This document shows positions 25,965 through 34,024 of a stretch of DNA of 64,000 bases, one piece after another. The DNA is from Brachybacterium alimentarium (lineage in GTDB: Bacteria; Actinomycetota; Actinomycetes; Actinomycetales; Dermabacteraceae). The stretch is from assembly GCF_002332425.1 (NCBI RefSeq), contig NZ_NRGS01000002.1, positions 1 through 64,000 of the forward strand, given 5' to 3'. The translations under genes and the position numbers were made by a program. How positions within the stretch are numbered: position 1 is the first letter of the stretch; each line of letters starts with the position of its first letter. Below the pieces are notes generated by a model, which was not told the origin of the DNA, made no database searches, and was given only the letters and a program-made list of their open reading frames with translations.

Positions 25965-26546
25965 GTGGACACGCGACGCAGGATCCTTGACGCAGCGACT
26001 TCGATGGTGGAGGAGGGCGACGGACAGCGCTTGACGGTGCGCGCAGTGGCCTCACGAGCCGGCGTCGGCATGGGGACGCTGCGGCATCACTTCCCGAACC
26101 AGCGCTCTCTGCTCGACGCGGTCCTCGCGTCGATGTACGAGCAGGCGATGCCCGATGACCGCATCCACGACACGACGCTGCCAGCGCGCCAGCGCCTCAC
26201 CGACAACCTGGGCAGACTCGTCGCCACCATCGGCACAGGCGACGAGGCACGGGCGCGAATGGGCGAGATGTTCCAGAGCTATATCAGCCCCGATGCGCCC
26301 GAGAACGTCCGCACGACATATGCCACCTTCGACGAGCAGGCAACGCGACGCGTCGAGACATGGCTGTCGATCCTCGTCGGGCAGGGAGCACTCGAAGAAG
26401 GCGACAACACGGCCCGGGCGCACTTCCTCCTCAGTGTGGTCAATGGCCTCGTCTTCTGGAGGGCGCTGCCGTTGAAGGAATCCACTCTCACGCGAGAGGC
26501 GGACGCACTCACCCTTGCCACAGAGGCGCTGCCATTTACGCAGTAG
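25965..26546 (+). CDS. TetR family repressor of the reductase cassette
   Basis: 193 residues. N-terminal HTH (about 3-52) with RILDAATSMVEEGDGQRLTV and VASRAGVGMGTLRHHFPNQRSLLD; the C-terminal ligand domain resembles the PF13977-type C-terminal region by length but this is not certain. The start is GTG 25965 with GGAGGGG just upstream. Two palindromic operators sit 29-81 bases before it and between it and the divergent three-gene cassette, so autoregulation and control of that cassette are very likely. Confidence 0.9.
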   Translation: MDTRRRILDAATSMVEEGDGQRLTVRAVASRAGVGMGTLRHHFPNQRSLLDAVLASMYEQAMPDDRIHDTTLPARQRLTDNLGRLVATIGTGDEARARMGEMFQSYISPDAPENVRTTYATFDEQATRRVETWLSILVGQGALEEGDNTARAHFLLSVVNGLVFWRALPLKESTLTREADALTLATEALPFTQ

Positions 26547-26783
26547 TCCCCCGGACGCCCTCGTGCGCGCTCCAGAGGTGTGCGTTCGTTCGGAAGGACA
26601 GGGAAGTGTAAGGGGTGTACAGAGGGGCAGCGTAAGGCGGGCGAGCATGGGGTGCTTAGGGTGCGCGAGGAGCCATCAGTGCTGAGCATTCTGCTCGGCG
26701 CTTGCATATGGAGCGAAGGAGTTCACCCAGGAACCTGAAAACCCCTGATCCCACGGTTCCGCGAAGGTGGCAGGACCGTAGAA

Positions 26784-27524
26784 TCAGTGTTGCCGGTCAG
26801 GGCCGGTGAGGCGTTCGATGATGAGGGTCATGACGCGTTGCTGCGCGGGGTTCATGTGCTCGTTCAGGAGCGTGGTCATCGCGTCCGCGCCCTCCTGTTC
26901 CCCGATGCTGATGTCGAAGTGCGGGATGGCGTCGCCCCGCTCGGCGAGGAACCCGGTGATGAGCGCGGCCCCACGTTCAGCCAGGGTGGTGATCTCCGCC
27001 TCTGACGTGTCTGGCGGTAGCCCCATCAGGTCCGTATTGATTTGCGTGAGGGCGTCGGGTGCACCGTGCATGGCTTCGGCGAAGCTGGGCATGGCATCGT
27101 TCGGGAGCAGCCGTGCGAGCAGAATGGCCATGTTCCGGGAGCCGGGCCCCGGCCCGAGGGCTTCCATCGCGAGGAGTGCTTCTGGTGAGAGATCGGGTGA
27201 GATGCCCCGAGCGATCAGTTCGTCGATGTCTGCGCGGATGCGGGTGAGTTCGGTGATCCTGCCGTCGAGTTCGGTCCGCAGCCCATGCAGGGATTCCTGA
27301 CCCTGTTCCTCGGATTCGAGCATCCCTGCAACCTGCTCCAGGGTGAAGCCGAGGCCGGTGAGGCGTGCGATGCGGAGCGCGAGCACGAGATGCCGGGCGG
27401 TGTACTGCTTGTACCCGTTGCTCAACCGTTCAGGTTCCGATAGGAGTCCGACCTCGTGCCAGTGGCGGATCGACCGCAGCGTGACCCCGGTGAGGTCAGC
27501 GAGCTGCTTCGTGCTCCACGCCAT
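26784..27524 (-). CDS. MerR family transcriptional regulator
   Basis: 246 residues. The N-terminal winged helix (about 4-72) reads STKQLADLTGVTLRSIRHWHEVGLLSEPERLSNGYKQY in family form, followed by LTGLGFTLEQVAGMLE and a coiled dimer helix (ESLHGLRTELDGRITELTRIRADID). The C-terminal part is a ligand-binding region of unknown type without Cys pairs, so it is not a metal sensor of the classical kind. ATG 27524 is preferred over GTG 27530 because AGGAGGGG stands 5-7 bases upstream. It follows the MFS gene with a 2-base gap and likely activates their shared promoter at 28821-28844. Confidence 0.88.
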   Translation of the reverse strand: MAWSTKQLADLTGVTLRSIRHWHEVGLLSEPERLSNGYKQYTARHLVLALRIARLTGLGFTLEQVAGMLESEEQGQESLHGLRTELDGRITELTRIRADIDELIARGISPDLSPEALLAMEALGPGPGSRNMAILLARLLPNDAMPSFAEAMHGAPDALTQINTDLMGLPPDTSEAEITTLAERGAALITGFLAERGDAIPHFDISIGEQEGADAMTTLLNEHMNPAQQRVMTLIIERLTGPDRQH

Positions 27525-27526
27525 GC

Positions 27527-28807
27527 TCACCCCTCCTGCTCGCCTGGTTCCGGTGTTTCTGAATCCGGTGTCTCTATTGTGTCCAACGACCGGAACGCGG
27601 GCACGATCAGCGCGATGACGGCGGTGACGGCCATGACCACCGCGATCCCGACCCCCGCGGTGGTGAGCCCGTACCCGGAGGCGATGGCGGCGATCGGTGC
27701 AGCGGTGAGAGCGGGGGCGGCGAGCATGAGCGCGTTCTGCGCCCCGAGCACGCGCCCGCGCATCCGGTCAGGGGTCGCCTCGATCGTCGCGACGCCGAGC
27801 ACGGCTGACATGGGGGCGTTCGTGAGACCGATCAGCACCGCGGCGGCGATCACCAGCCACGGCGCACCCATCGCCCCCAGGGCGGCGAAGCCGATCACGC
27901 TGCCGAGCATGCCGATCACGAACCAGGCCCGCCGCGAAGCCTTGCCGACCGTCGCCGCATACAGGCCCGCACCGAACAGGCTGCCGAGAGCGATGCCCGT
28001 GACCGCGAACCCGCTGAACTCAGGCAGTCGCTCCTGAAGGAAGTAGGCGGGCAGGATCGTCGCCTGCAACCCCGCAATGACTGCGACAAACACCGCCGTC
28101 AAGATGCTCGCCCCGAGTACAAGCCGGTGTCCAAGCAGGAACCGCCACCCCTGCACCAGATCGGTCGCGACACCACGCACCCCGGGTGAACCGCTGTGCT
28201 CCGCAGCGCCAGCTATCGGTTCGATCGCTCCGGCCCGCGACGAGAGTGCGAGGGAGAGCGCTGCGGCGGCGAGGCTCGTTCCCGCGGTGATGAACAGCGT
28301 CGTCGAGCTGACCCCGAGCAGGAACACGAGCAGACCACCGACACCGGGCCCGATCAGCATGAGCGCCGCGGAGAGTGACTCGCGCACTCCGACCAACCGG
28401 TCCAGTGCACCCGGCTTGCCGCCGTCGAGTTGCACCAGGCGGGGCAGCATCGTCTCGCGTGCGGTCATGCCCGGCATGTCACCGAATGCCCCGATGACGC
28501 CGAGCACGATGAACCATGTCAGGTTCAACCCCCACACCGCATCCACGACCGGGAGCGCGGCCACCGAACCCGCCGAGAGCACGTCGCTGGTGATCGAGAC
28601 CGTGCGCCGGTTCACCCGATCCACGACGACCCCGGCCAGCACCCCGACGACCGCGGCGACCGCAGCGGTCACCGACGCGAGGATCCCCGCGGCGAGGATG
28701 TCGCCGGTCTTGGCGAGTACCAACAGGGGGAACAGCACCGACGCGATCCCGTTCCCCAACAGCGACAGGCTGTATGACCCCAGATAAACCCACGTGTTTC
28801 GACCCAT
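27527..28807 (-). CDS. MFS transporter (12 TM, MefA/enterobactin-exporter-like group)
   Basis: Export pump of 426 residues with about 12 hydrophobic segments, as in the macrolide or siderophore exporter group. NTWVYLGSYSLSLLGNGIASVLFPLLVL and GVLAGVVVDRVNRRTV (loop 2-3 motif) are family features. First gene of a two-gene operon with the MerR regulator, whose start nearly touches its stop. The upstream region has a MerR-type dyad. Substrate unknown, likely a drug sensed by the MerR protein. Confidence 0.88.
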   Translation of the reverse strand: MGRNTWVYLGSYSLSLLGNGIASVLFPLLVLAKTGDILAAGILASVTAAVAAVVGVLAGVVVDRVNRRTVSITSDVLSAGSVAALPVVDAVWGLNLTWFIVLGVIGAFGDMPGMTARETMLPRLVQLDGGKPGALDRLVGVRESLSAALMLIGPGVGGLLVFLLGVSSTTLFITAGTSLAAAALSLALSSRAGAIEPIAGAAEHSGSPGVRGVATDLVQGWRFLLGHRLVLGASILTAVFVAVIAGLQATILPAYFLQERLPEFSGFAVTGIALGSLFGAGLYAATVGKASRRAWFVIGMLGSVIGFAALGAMGAPWLVIAAAVLIGLTNAPMSAVLGVATIEATPDRMRGRVLGAQNALMLAAPALTAAPIAAIASGYGLTTAGVGIAVVMAVTAVIALIVPAFRSLDTIETPDSETPEPGEQEG

Positions 28808-28820
28808 GCACCCATCAGAA

Positions 28821-28844
28821 ACTATGACGCCACGGCACAGTCAA
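28821..28844 (-). promoter_or_regulatory. MerR-type promoter dyad of the MFS-MerR operon
   Basis: ACTATGACG, three bases, CGGCACAGT: 9-bp arms with 7 of 9 matching, overlapping a TTGACT -35 (minus strand, 28839-28844). The MFS start lies 14 bases beyond. MerR activators bind such dyads between -35 and -10. Confidence 0.5.
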
Positions 28845-29129
28845 GCCCACGCCCCGACACCCGCTCATCGCTCTCCGCCAACGGCAAGACCAACCAGGTC
28901 TGGGCCATCCGCAACCCCGTGAGTTGGCAGTTTGGGCACAGGTCTGAGCCGCGAAACTGGGCTGTCCAAACCTCGACAGACCTCCAGGCATTGCCGTCGC
29001 CCGAGCCGCGAAAAGTGCTAACGAAAGTGCTAAGCAACCTGTAGGTCCACGTATCGCGGTGGAGTCATCCACAGGTGAGATGCCGTAGATCGTTGATTTC
29101 ATGCGGCAGAACGCAAGATCGAGATTCAC
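28845..29129. other. Right junction region of the mobile element
   Basis: No complete gene. In the plus frame, 28841-29043 is open and ends in KVLTKVLSNL before a stop, with a protein-like stretch SANGKTNQVWAIRNP; it has no start and may be the tail of a lost gene. Bases 29015-29035 are the right copy of the 21-bp repeat, and 29037-29074 can fold with CCTGT/ACAGG and TCCAC/GTGGA arms. Chromosome probably resumes somewhere in 29036-29129. Confidence 0.45.
29015..29035. repeat. Right copy of 21-bp direct repeat
   Basis: GTGCTA, three bases, AAAGTGCTAAGC, matching 14538-14558 at 18 of 21 positions in the same orientation. Likely marks the right end of the element. Confidence 0.5.
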
Positions 29130-29169
29130 GGCGCGAGGGGGTCGAGTGCAGTTCTCCTCCCCTCGCGCC
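29130..29169. terminator. Hairpin terminator after the TipA-like gene
   Basis: Perfect 11-bp stem GGCGCGAGGGG/CCCCTCGCGCC with an 18-base loop, 24 bases past the stop at 29194. Its right arm shares CCCCTCGCGC with the tRNA fragment at 14454-14476. Confidence 0.65.
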
Positions 29170-29193
29170 CCGTCTCGGGCCCCGCCCGTCACG

Positions 29194-30045
29194 TCACTCC
29201 CAGGTCGCGGTCTCCGGATCCACGCCGTGGGCGCGGGCGTTCTCCTCGATCGCCCGGCGCAGCCAGGCGGCCAGGCCCGGGGCGAGCTGGTCGTAGTGCG
29301 CCGCGAACCGCGGATCCTCCGTATACATCCGGGCGAGCACGACCTGCCGGGATCGGCTGCAGTCGTAGTGCTGACCGATCGCGGCGCGATGGCGTTCGGC
29401 CAGGGCGTGCGCCTCCTCGCTGCCGGGCTCCACGCCCTGGGCGAGCGCATCGGCGAGCGCCTGCTCGAGCGCGTCGTTCTCGGCCTTGAGCTGCTGCCAC
29501 CGCGCGGCGTCCCAGGAGCCGGTGCGGGCCACCGACTGCTTCCATACGTCGGTGCTCCCCCAACGCTCGCGGGCCTCCTCCTGGTAGGCGGGGTCCCAGT
29601 CGGTGCCGAAGATGCGCGACTGCTCCTCGGGGGTCAGGTTGATGGTCTTCTCGTCGGTCATGGCGGTCCTCTCGATCATCTCGTCGACGGCGTGCGCCGT
29701 CCTCTCGAGCCGTCGGATCCGCTCCCGGAGGAGGGTCCGCTGGCGCTGGAGGTGCTCGCGGGGATCCACTGTCGGATCATCGAGGATCCGACCGATCTCC
29801 GCGAGCGCCAGACCGAGTTCGCGGTAGACGAGCACCCGGTGGATCCGGGCGATGTCCTGCGCGTCGTACAGCCGGTATCCGGCCCAGCTGCGCCCGCTGG
29901 GAGGCACCAGGGCGATGCTGTCCCAGTGATGCAGGGTGCGGACGCTGACGCCGACCAGGTCGGCGACGCGCCCCACGGTGAGGTCGTCCCCCACCGCGAG
30001 GTCCTCCCCCATGGCGAGGTCGTGCTCAGCGGGCTTCTCGGTCAT
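29194..30045 (-). CDS. MerR family regulator with TipAS-type antibiotic-recognition domain
   Basis: 283 residues, close to TipAL. The MerR winged helix (about 22-92) has LTVGRVADLVGVSVRTLHHWDSIAL; a long dimer helix follows; the C-terminal TipAS-like domain (about 150-283) contains IFGTDWDPAYQEEARERWG, AIGQHYDCSRSRQVVLARMYTEDPRFAAHYDQ and APGLAAWLRRAIEENA, the helical drug pocket. Start ATG 30045 with GGAAGGTGG upstream. Relatives bind thiopeptides and other amphipathic drugs and activate efflux genes; no target gene is next to it except the two minus-strand genes' own promoter. Confidence 0.9.
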   Translation of the reverse strand: MTEKPAEHDLAMGEDLAVGDDLTVGRVADLVGVSVRTLHHWDSIALVPPSGRSWAGYRLYDAQDIARIHRVLVYRELGLALAEIGRILDDPTVDPREHLQRQRTLLRERIRRLERTAHAVDEMIERTAMTDEKTINLTPEEQSRIFGTDWDPAYQEEARERWGSTDVWKQSVARTGSWDAARWQQLKAENDALEQALADALAQGVEPGSEEAHALAERHRAAIGQHYDCSRSRQVVLARMYTEDPRFAAHYDQLAPGLAAWLRRAIEENARAHGVDPETATWE

Positions 30046-30079
30046 GGGGACCACCTTCCGGCCTGACGTCGCGTGAGGG

Positions 30080-30487
30080 TCAAGCGGAGGGCCTGGCATC
30101 ACTGTCGAGCTCGGCCACCAGGCGCCGCGGAGCCACCGTGCGATAGGACTCCTCGATGAGCTCCGCGAGCTCGGCGGGATCGGTGCGCTCATCGAGATCC
30201 AGCCCGATCCATCCGGAACCGCCGAGATAGGCCGGGACGAACGAGGCCGAATACTCCTGGACAGTGGCGGATTCCGACGCCAGCAGATGCAGCAGCACCG
30301 ACTGCGGGTGCTGCTCCCACTCCCCCTCGACCTTCCGGGCGCCGCCGTAGTAGCAGTGCACCTTGACCGTGTGGAAGGCGGGGCGACCATGGCTGATCTT
30401 CTCGTGCGAGCCGGGCACGGCGAGCGCGATCGACCTCACCAGAGCGAGGAGCGGATCATCGTCGTCGAACATCTGCGGATGAACCAT
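30080..30487 (-). CDS. MmcQ/YjbR family protein
   Basis: 135 residues, single CyaY-like fold domain of the YjbR family; molecular role not established. Typical blocks are SHEKISHGRPAFHTVKVHCYYGG and GGSGWIGLDLDERTDPAELAELIEESYRTVAPRRL. ATG 30487 chosen for its GGAGG site 8 bases upstream. It lies 34 bases before the TipA-like gene in the same direction and may be co-transcribed with it. Confidence 0.8.
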   Translation of the reverse strand: MVHPQMFDDDDPLLALVRSIALAVPGSHEKISHGRPAFHTVKVHCYYGGARKVEGEWEQHPQSVLLHLLASESATVQEYSASFVPAYLGGSGWIGLDLDERTDPAELAELIEESYRTVAPRRLVAELDSDARPSA

Positions 30488-30637
30488 GCCGTGATCCTCC
30501 CGCGATCGGCGCGGATCCGCCACCCTCCGGACCACTGGTCCGCCCCTCCCCGGACGCCGATTCCGGACTTCCAGCCCACCACCCTCTCAACCGCCGCGAG
30601 GAATCCGGACACTGCGACGGCGTCGGCTCCGCGCCTC

Positions 30638-30643
30638 TAGGCT
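30638..30643 (+). promoter_or_regulatory. -10 box (TAGGCT) of a leaderless nucleoside hydrolase gene
   Basis: TAGGCT ends 6 bases before the ATG at 30650, so transcription should begin at the start codon. No usable ribosome binding site spacing is present. Confidence 0.5.
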
Positions 30644-30649
30644 GGAGCG

Positions 30650-31618
30650 ATGACTCTTCCCGTGCTGATCGACTGCGACACCGGCATCGACGACGCGATC
30701 GCACTGACCTATCTGGCCTGCCGATCCGATGTCGAGATCGCCGGCATCGTCTCCACCGGCGGCAACGTTCCCGTCGCGGCCGTGCACCGCAACAACCTCT
30801 CCCTGGCCGAGCTGCTGGGGCTCGACGCCCCGGTCGCTCTCGGGGAGTCGACCCCGCTCGTGCAGGAGCCGATGTACGCCGACGACACCCATGGACCGCA
30901 GGGCATCGGCCACGCCGTGCTCCCGGACCCGGCGCGCGCGGAGGACGCCCGATCCGGCGCTCGGCTGTGGGTCGACATGGCCCGCGCGCATCCGGGCGAG
31001 CTCGTCGGCCTCGTGCTGGGGCCGCACACGAACCTCGCCCTCGCGCTCGAGATCGATCCCGAGCTGCCGCGTCTGCTGAAGCGCCTGCACATCATGGGCG
31101 GCGCCATCAACCATCGTGGGAACACCGGGGCCACCAGCGAATGGAACATCGCCGTGGACCCGGAGGCCGCGCAGCGGGTGCTCGCAGCGTTCAGCACTGC
31201 GCGGGAGCGGCCGGTGCTCGGTTCCCTCGAGGCCACCGAGACCGTGCGGTTCACCGAGGACACCCTGGACGATCTCCGGGGGCTCGCCGAGCGCACCGGC
31301 CATCCTGTCGCGGGGATCCTCGTGGACGCCCTGCGCTGGTATTTCGAGTTCCACCGGGCCGACGGCTTCGGCTGGATGGCGCACGTGCACGACCCCCTGG
31401 TCACCGCGCACGCGGTCACCGGCGACTTCGCGGGCACCCGGCCCCTGGCCGTCGACGTCGAGCTGGCAGGCACGTTGACCCGCGGTCAGACCGTCGGCGA
31501 CGAGCTGGGCCGATGGGGCCGGGCACCGAACGTCGACGTCCTCACCGACGTGCGGCCCGCCGCCTTCATCGCGCACCTGCTGGCGACCCTCGAGACGGGG
31601 CTGTCGATCACCCGCTGA
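30650..31618 (+). CDS. Nucleoside hydrolase
   Basis: Hydrolyses ribonucleosides to base and ribose; inosine/uridine-preferring family. 322 residues, usual length. The calcium-binding DCDTGIDDA motif is at residues 8-16; VLGPHTNLALAL and IMGGAINHRGN follow, and the catalytic-site Asn/Glu region is SEWNIAVDPEAA; VHDPLVTAHAV supplies the late Asp. Stands alone on the plus strand, facing the MaoC gene with an 18-base gap. Substrate specificity cannot be read from sequence. Confidence 0.93.
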   Translation: MTLPVLIDCDTGIDDAIALTYLACRSDVEIAGIVSTGGNVPVAAVHRNNLSLAELLGLDAPVALGESTPLVQEPMYADDTHGPQGIGHAVLPDPARAEDARSGARLWVDMARAHPGELVGLVLGPHTNLALALEIDPELPRLLKRLHIMGGAINHRGNTGATSEWNIAVDPEAAQRVLAAFSTARERPVLGSLEATETVRFTEDTLDDLRGLAERTGHPVAGILVDALRWYFEFHRADGFGWMAHVHDPLVTAHAVTGDFAGTRPLAVDVELAGTLTRGQTVGDELGRWGRAPNVDVLTDVRPAAFIAHLLATLETGLSITR

Positions 31619-31636
31619 GCTCCGGAGCCGAGCAGG

Positions 31637-32617
31637 TCAGCCCAGCGTCGTCACCTCGACTTCGAAGCAGCGTCGGGGCCCCTTGTCCCCGGAGCCGGCC
31701 CGCCAGCCCACGCAGTGCACGCCGTGCGTGCCGCGCTCCTCGTAGGCGAGCAGCACCGTGCCCGGAAGGGTCACGGGCGCGTCGAAGGTGACATCCCACC
31801 GCAGGGGGCGCGAGAGATCGACGCGCGACTCCGTGAACGCCCGCGAGGCGGTGTACATGCCGTGGGCGATGGCGCGAGGGAACCCGAAGGCCTTCGCACT
31901 GAGCGCCGAGAGGTGGATCGGGTTCACGTCCCCGGCGACCGCCGCATAGCGGCGCCCGGTGTCGGCCCCGAGCTTCCAGCGTCCCGTCGGCCGCGGGGCC
32001 TCGAAGGCCCGACGCGTCGAGCGCGAGGAGCGAGCGCTGGCGCTGTCGCCGCCCGCGGACGTCCTCGCGCCGTCGGAGCTCTCCGCCGAGGGCTCGCCGT
32101 TGCCGGAATCGCCGCCCTTGGCGAGGTACGTGGAGACGTCGGTCGCGATGATCTCGCCGTCCTCCCCGAGGATCGTGGAGACCGCTTCGAAGGTGCGCCC
32201 CTTGCGGTGCGGCTGCAGATCACGCACGCGGCACTCGACGTCCACCAGTTCCCCCACCCGCACCGGACGGTGCTGGAGCACCTGATTGCGCAGATGCACG
32301 AGCCCCAGCAGGGCGAAGGGGAAGTCGCGCCGCGCCATCAGGGCCAGCGAGACCGGGAAGGCGAGCACGTGCAGCACCCCGGGGTGGACCAGATCGGTCG
32401 CCGGGCCGCCCATGAGGTGGTCGAAATCGCGGGCCCGCTCGGCGTCGATGCGCACCTGACGCACGCGGTATCCGATCGATGGCAGCACGGGCTCCTTCGA
32501 CCCCCGGCGCCCTGAGGAGCGCGGGTCGAGCGCGGCCGCATAGATCGCGGGGAAGGAGGGGACGTCGGAGAGGTCCTTCATCTGCTCGCCGGGGGTGACC
32601 TCGGAGCCTGTCTGCAT
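31637..32617 (-). CDS. MaoC-family (R)-specific enoyl-CoA hydratase/dehydratase (HtdX-like)
   Basis: Hydrates or dehydrates enoyl/3-hydroxyacyl thioesters. 326 residues as a double hot-dog protein. The hydratase-2 motif VAGDVNPIHLSALSAKAFGF with IAHGMY lies near residues 240-265 (Asp and His catalytic). A Ser/Gly/Ala-rich linker of about 45 residues (near 185-225) separates the two halves. ATG 32617 has GGGGAAG upstream and is 5 bases past the reductase stop. Same gene order as the mycobacterial htdX-fabG4-fadA2 group. Confidence 0.88.
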   Translation of the reverse strand: MQTGSEVTPGEQMKDLSDVPSFPAIYAAALDPRSSGRRGSKEPVLPSIGYRVRQVRIDAERARDFDHLMGGPATDLVHPGVLHVLAFPVSLALMARRDFPFALLGLVHLRNQVLQHRPVRVGELVDVECRVRDLQPHRKGRTFEAVSTILGEDGEIIATDVSTYLAKGGDSGNGEPSAESSDGARTSAGGDSASARSSRSTRRAFEAPRPTGRWKLGADTGRRYAAVAGDVNPIHLSALSAKAFGFPRAIAHGMYTASRAFTESRVDLSRPLRWDVTFDAPVTLPGTVLLAYEERGTHGVHCVGWRAGSGDKGPRRCFEVEVTTLG

Positions 32618-32622
32618 GGCGG

Positions 32623-33963
32623 TCACTTCCCCACCATGTTCTGTCCGCACACCCGCAGCGTCCCGCCGCGGATGCCGCCCGCCTCCGCCGAGGAGAGGAA
32701 GGCGATCGCCTCGGCGACGTCCACCGGCAGGCCTCCCTGCTGCAGGGAGTTCAGCCGGCGCGCGACCTCGCGGGTCAGCGCCGGCATCTTGGCGGTCATC
32801 TCGGTCTCGATGAACCCGGGGGCGACCGCGTTGGCGGTGCCGCCGAGGGACTCCAGGCGGGCGGCGAGCGCGTCGACGAAAGCGATCACTCCGGCCTTGG
32901 AGGCGGCGTAGTTCGTCTGGCCGCGGTTGCCGGCGATCCCGCTGGTGGAGGCGAGGGACACCACGCGAGGCTGTTCGCCGAGCACGTCCCCGGCTTCGAT
33001 CAGCGCGTCGGTCAGGGCGACCTGGCTGGCGATGTTCACTGCCAGGACGGGGTCCCAGCGGTCGGAGGTCATGTTGGCGAACAGCTTGTCGCGGGTGATG
33101 CCGGCGTTGAGCACGGCGATGTCGAGCACGAGAGAGCGCTCGCGCAGGAAGGAGACCAGGCGCTCCCCCGCGCCCTCGGAGGTGACGTCGAGCTGCACCG
33201 GGACCGCGCGCAGCTCGTTGGCCAGCTGCGAGAGGTCCGTCCCTGCACCGGGCACGTCGAGCACCACGAGCCGGGCGCCGTCGGCCGCGAGCGTGCGGGC
33301 GATCGCCGCACCGATGCCGCGAGCGGCGCCGGTGACCAGAGCGGTGCGCCCGGCCAGCGGCCGGTCCCGGTTCTCGGTCAGGGAACCGGCGGCACTGGAG
33401 ACCGTGAGGAACTGCCCGGCGACGAAGGCGCTGCGGGCGGAGAGCAGGAAGCGCAGGGCCCCGGTCACGCCCGGAGCGTCCAGGTCCACACCGTCCTGGA
33501 CCAGGATCCCGTTCGCGGTCCCGCCGCGGCGCATCTCATGGGCGAGGGAGCGCAGGAAGCCCTCGACACCGCCGCGGGCGGCGTCGCGAGCGGGGTCCTC
33601 GCCCTGCGCGGGCCGGGAGATAGTCACCACTCGTGCCCCGGGGGCGAGGGAGCGCATGGCCCCTGCAAGCGGCAGCAGGATGCGGCCGAGATCCGCCGGG
33701 GCGGAGATCTCGTCGAGCACCGCGATCACGGAGCCGACGCTGCGCAGCTCGTCGAAGCGTCGGCGCACGTCGGCGCCCTCGCCGAGGAGGTCGCGGGCGA
33801 CCTGATCGGCGCCCGCGGACTCGCCGAGCACGACGACCGGGCCGAGGATCGGTGCGGGGCGGTCGCCGCGGCGCGGGAGCATCGAGGGGCGGGGCAGGCC
33901 GGTCCGTCGGGCGATGAACGCTCCGGGGGCGGAACGGATGAACTTCGTATAGGTATCGGTCAT
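32623..33963 (-). CDS. High-molecular-weight 3-oxoacyl-thioester reductase (FabG4-like)
   Basis: SDR-family reductase for 3-oxoacyl/3-hydroxyacyl thioesters, 446 residues. An N-terminal flavodoxin-like domain (to about 205) lacks an SDR active site; the C-terminal Rossmann domain has TGAARGIG (cofactor), NAG, catalytic Ser in SLASTSG and YAASK. This two-domain size is that of FabG4 (HMwFabG), which prefers NADH and CoA esters, rather than FabG1. ATG 33963. Sits between the thiolase and MaoC genes in one transcript, so it likely works with them on acyl-CoA substrates. Confidence 0.9.
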   Translation of the reverse strand: MTDTYTKFIRSAPGAFIARRTGLPRPSMLPRRGDRPAPILGPVVVLGESAGADQVARDLLGEGADVRRRFDELRSVGSVIAVLDEISAPADLGRILLPLAGAMRSLAPGARVVTISRPAQGEDPARDAARGGVEGFLRSLAHEMRRGGTANGILVQDGVDLDAPGVTGALRFLLSARSAFVAGQFLTVSSAAGSLTENRDRPLAGRTALVTGAARGIGAAIARTLAADGARLVVLDVPGAGTDLSQLANELRAVPVQLDVTSEGAGERLVSFLRERSLVLDIAVLNAGITRDKLFANMTSDRWDPVLAVNIASQVALTDALIEAGDVLGEQPRVVSLASTSGIAGNRGQTNYAASKAGVIAFVDALAARLESLGGTANAVAPGFIETEMTAKMPALTREVARRLNSLQQGGLPVDVAEAIAFLSSAEAGGIRGGTLRVCGQNMVGK

Positions 33964-34024
33964 GGGGTGCTCCTCAGCAGGGATGCGGGCGCGGCGTCGC
34001 GGAGGCCGCGCCGGGTCGACAGGA

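Larger units (their letters stand above)
14454..29035. mobile_element. Integrated mobilizable element (tyrosine integrase, MobF relaxase, efflux cargo)
   Basis: Boundaries are approximate. Left end: tRNA 3'-end fragment and integrase gene reading toward it. Right end: before the TipA-like gene at 29194; a 21-bp repeat (29015-29035) matches a copy at the integrase stop (14538-14558) at 18 of 21 bases. Contents in order: integrase, repressor, excisionase, toxin-antitoxin, relaxase with candidate oriT, and three regulated efflux/detoxification cassettes. No coupling protein or type IV secretion genes are present, so transfer would need a helper. Confidence 0.75.

Noticed and set aside
28822-29037. 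71-codon minus-strand frame at the element's right end
   Set aside because: No homology recognised, no ribosome binding site, and it runs over the 21-bp repeat.
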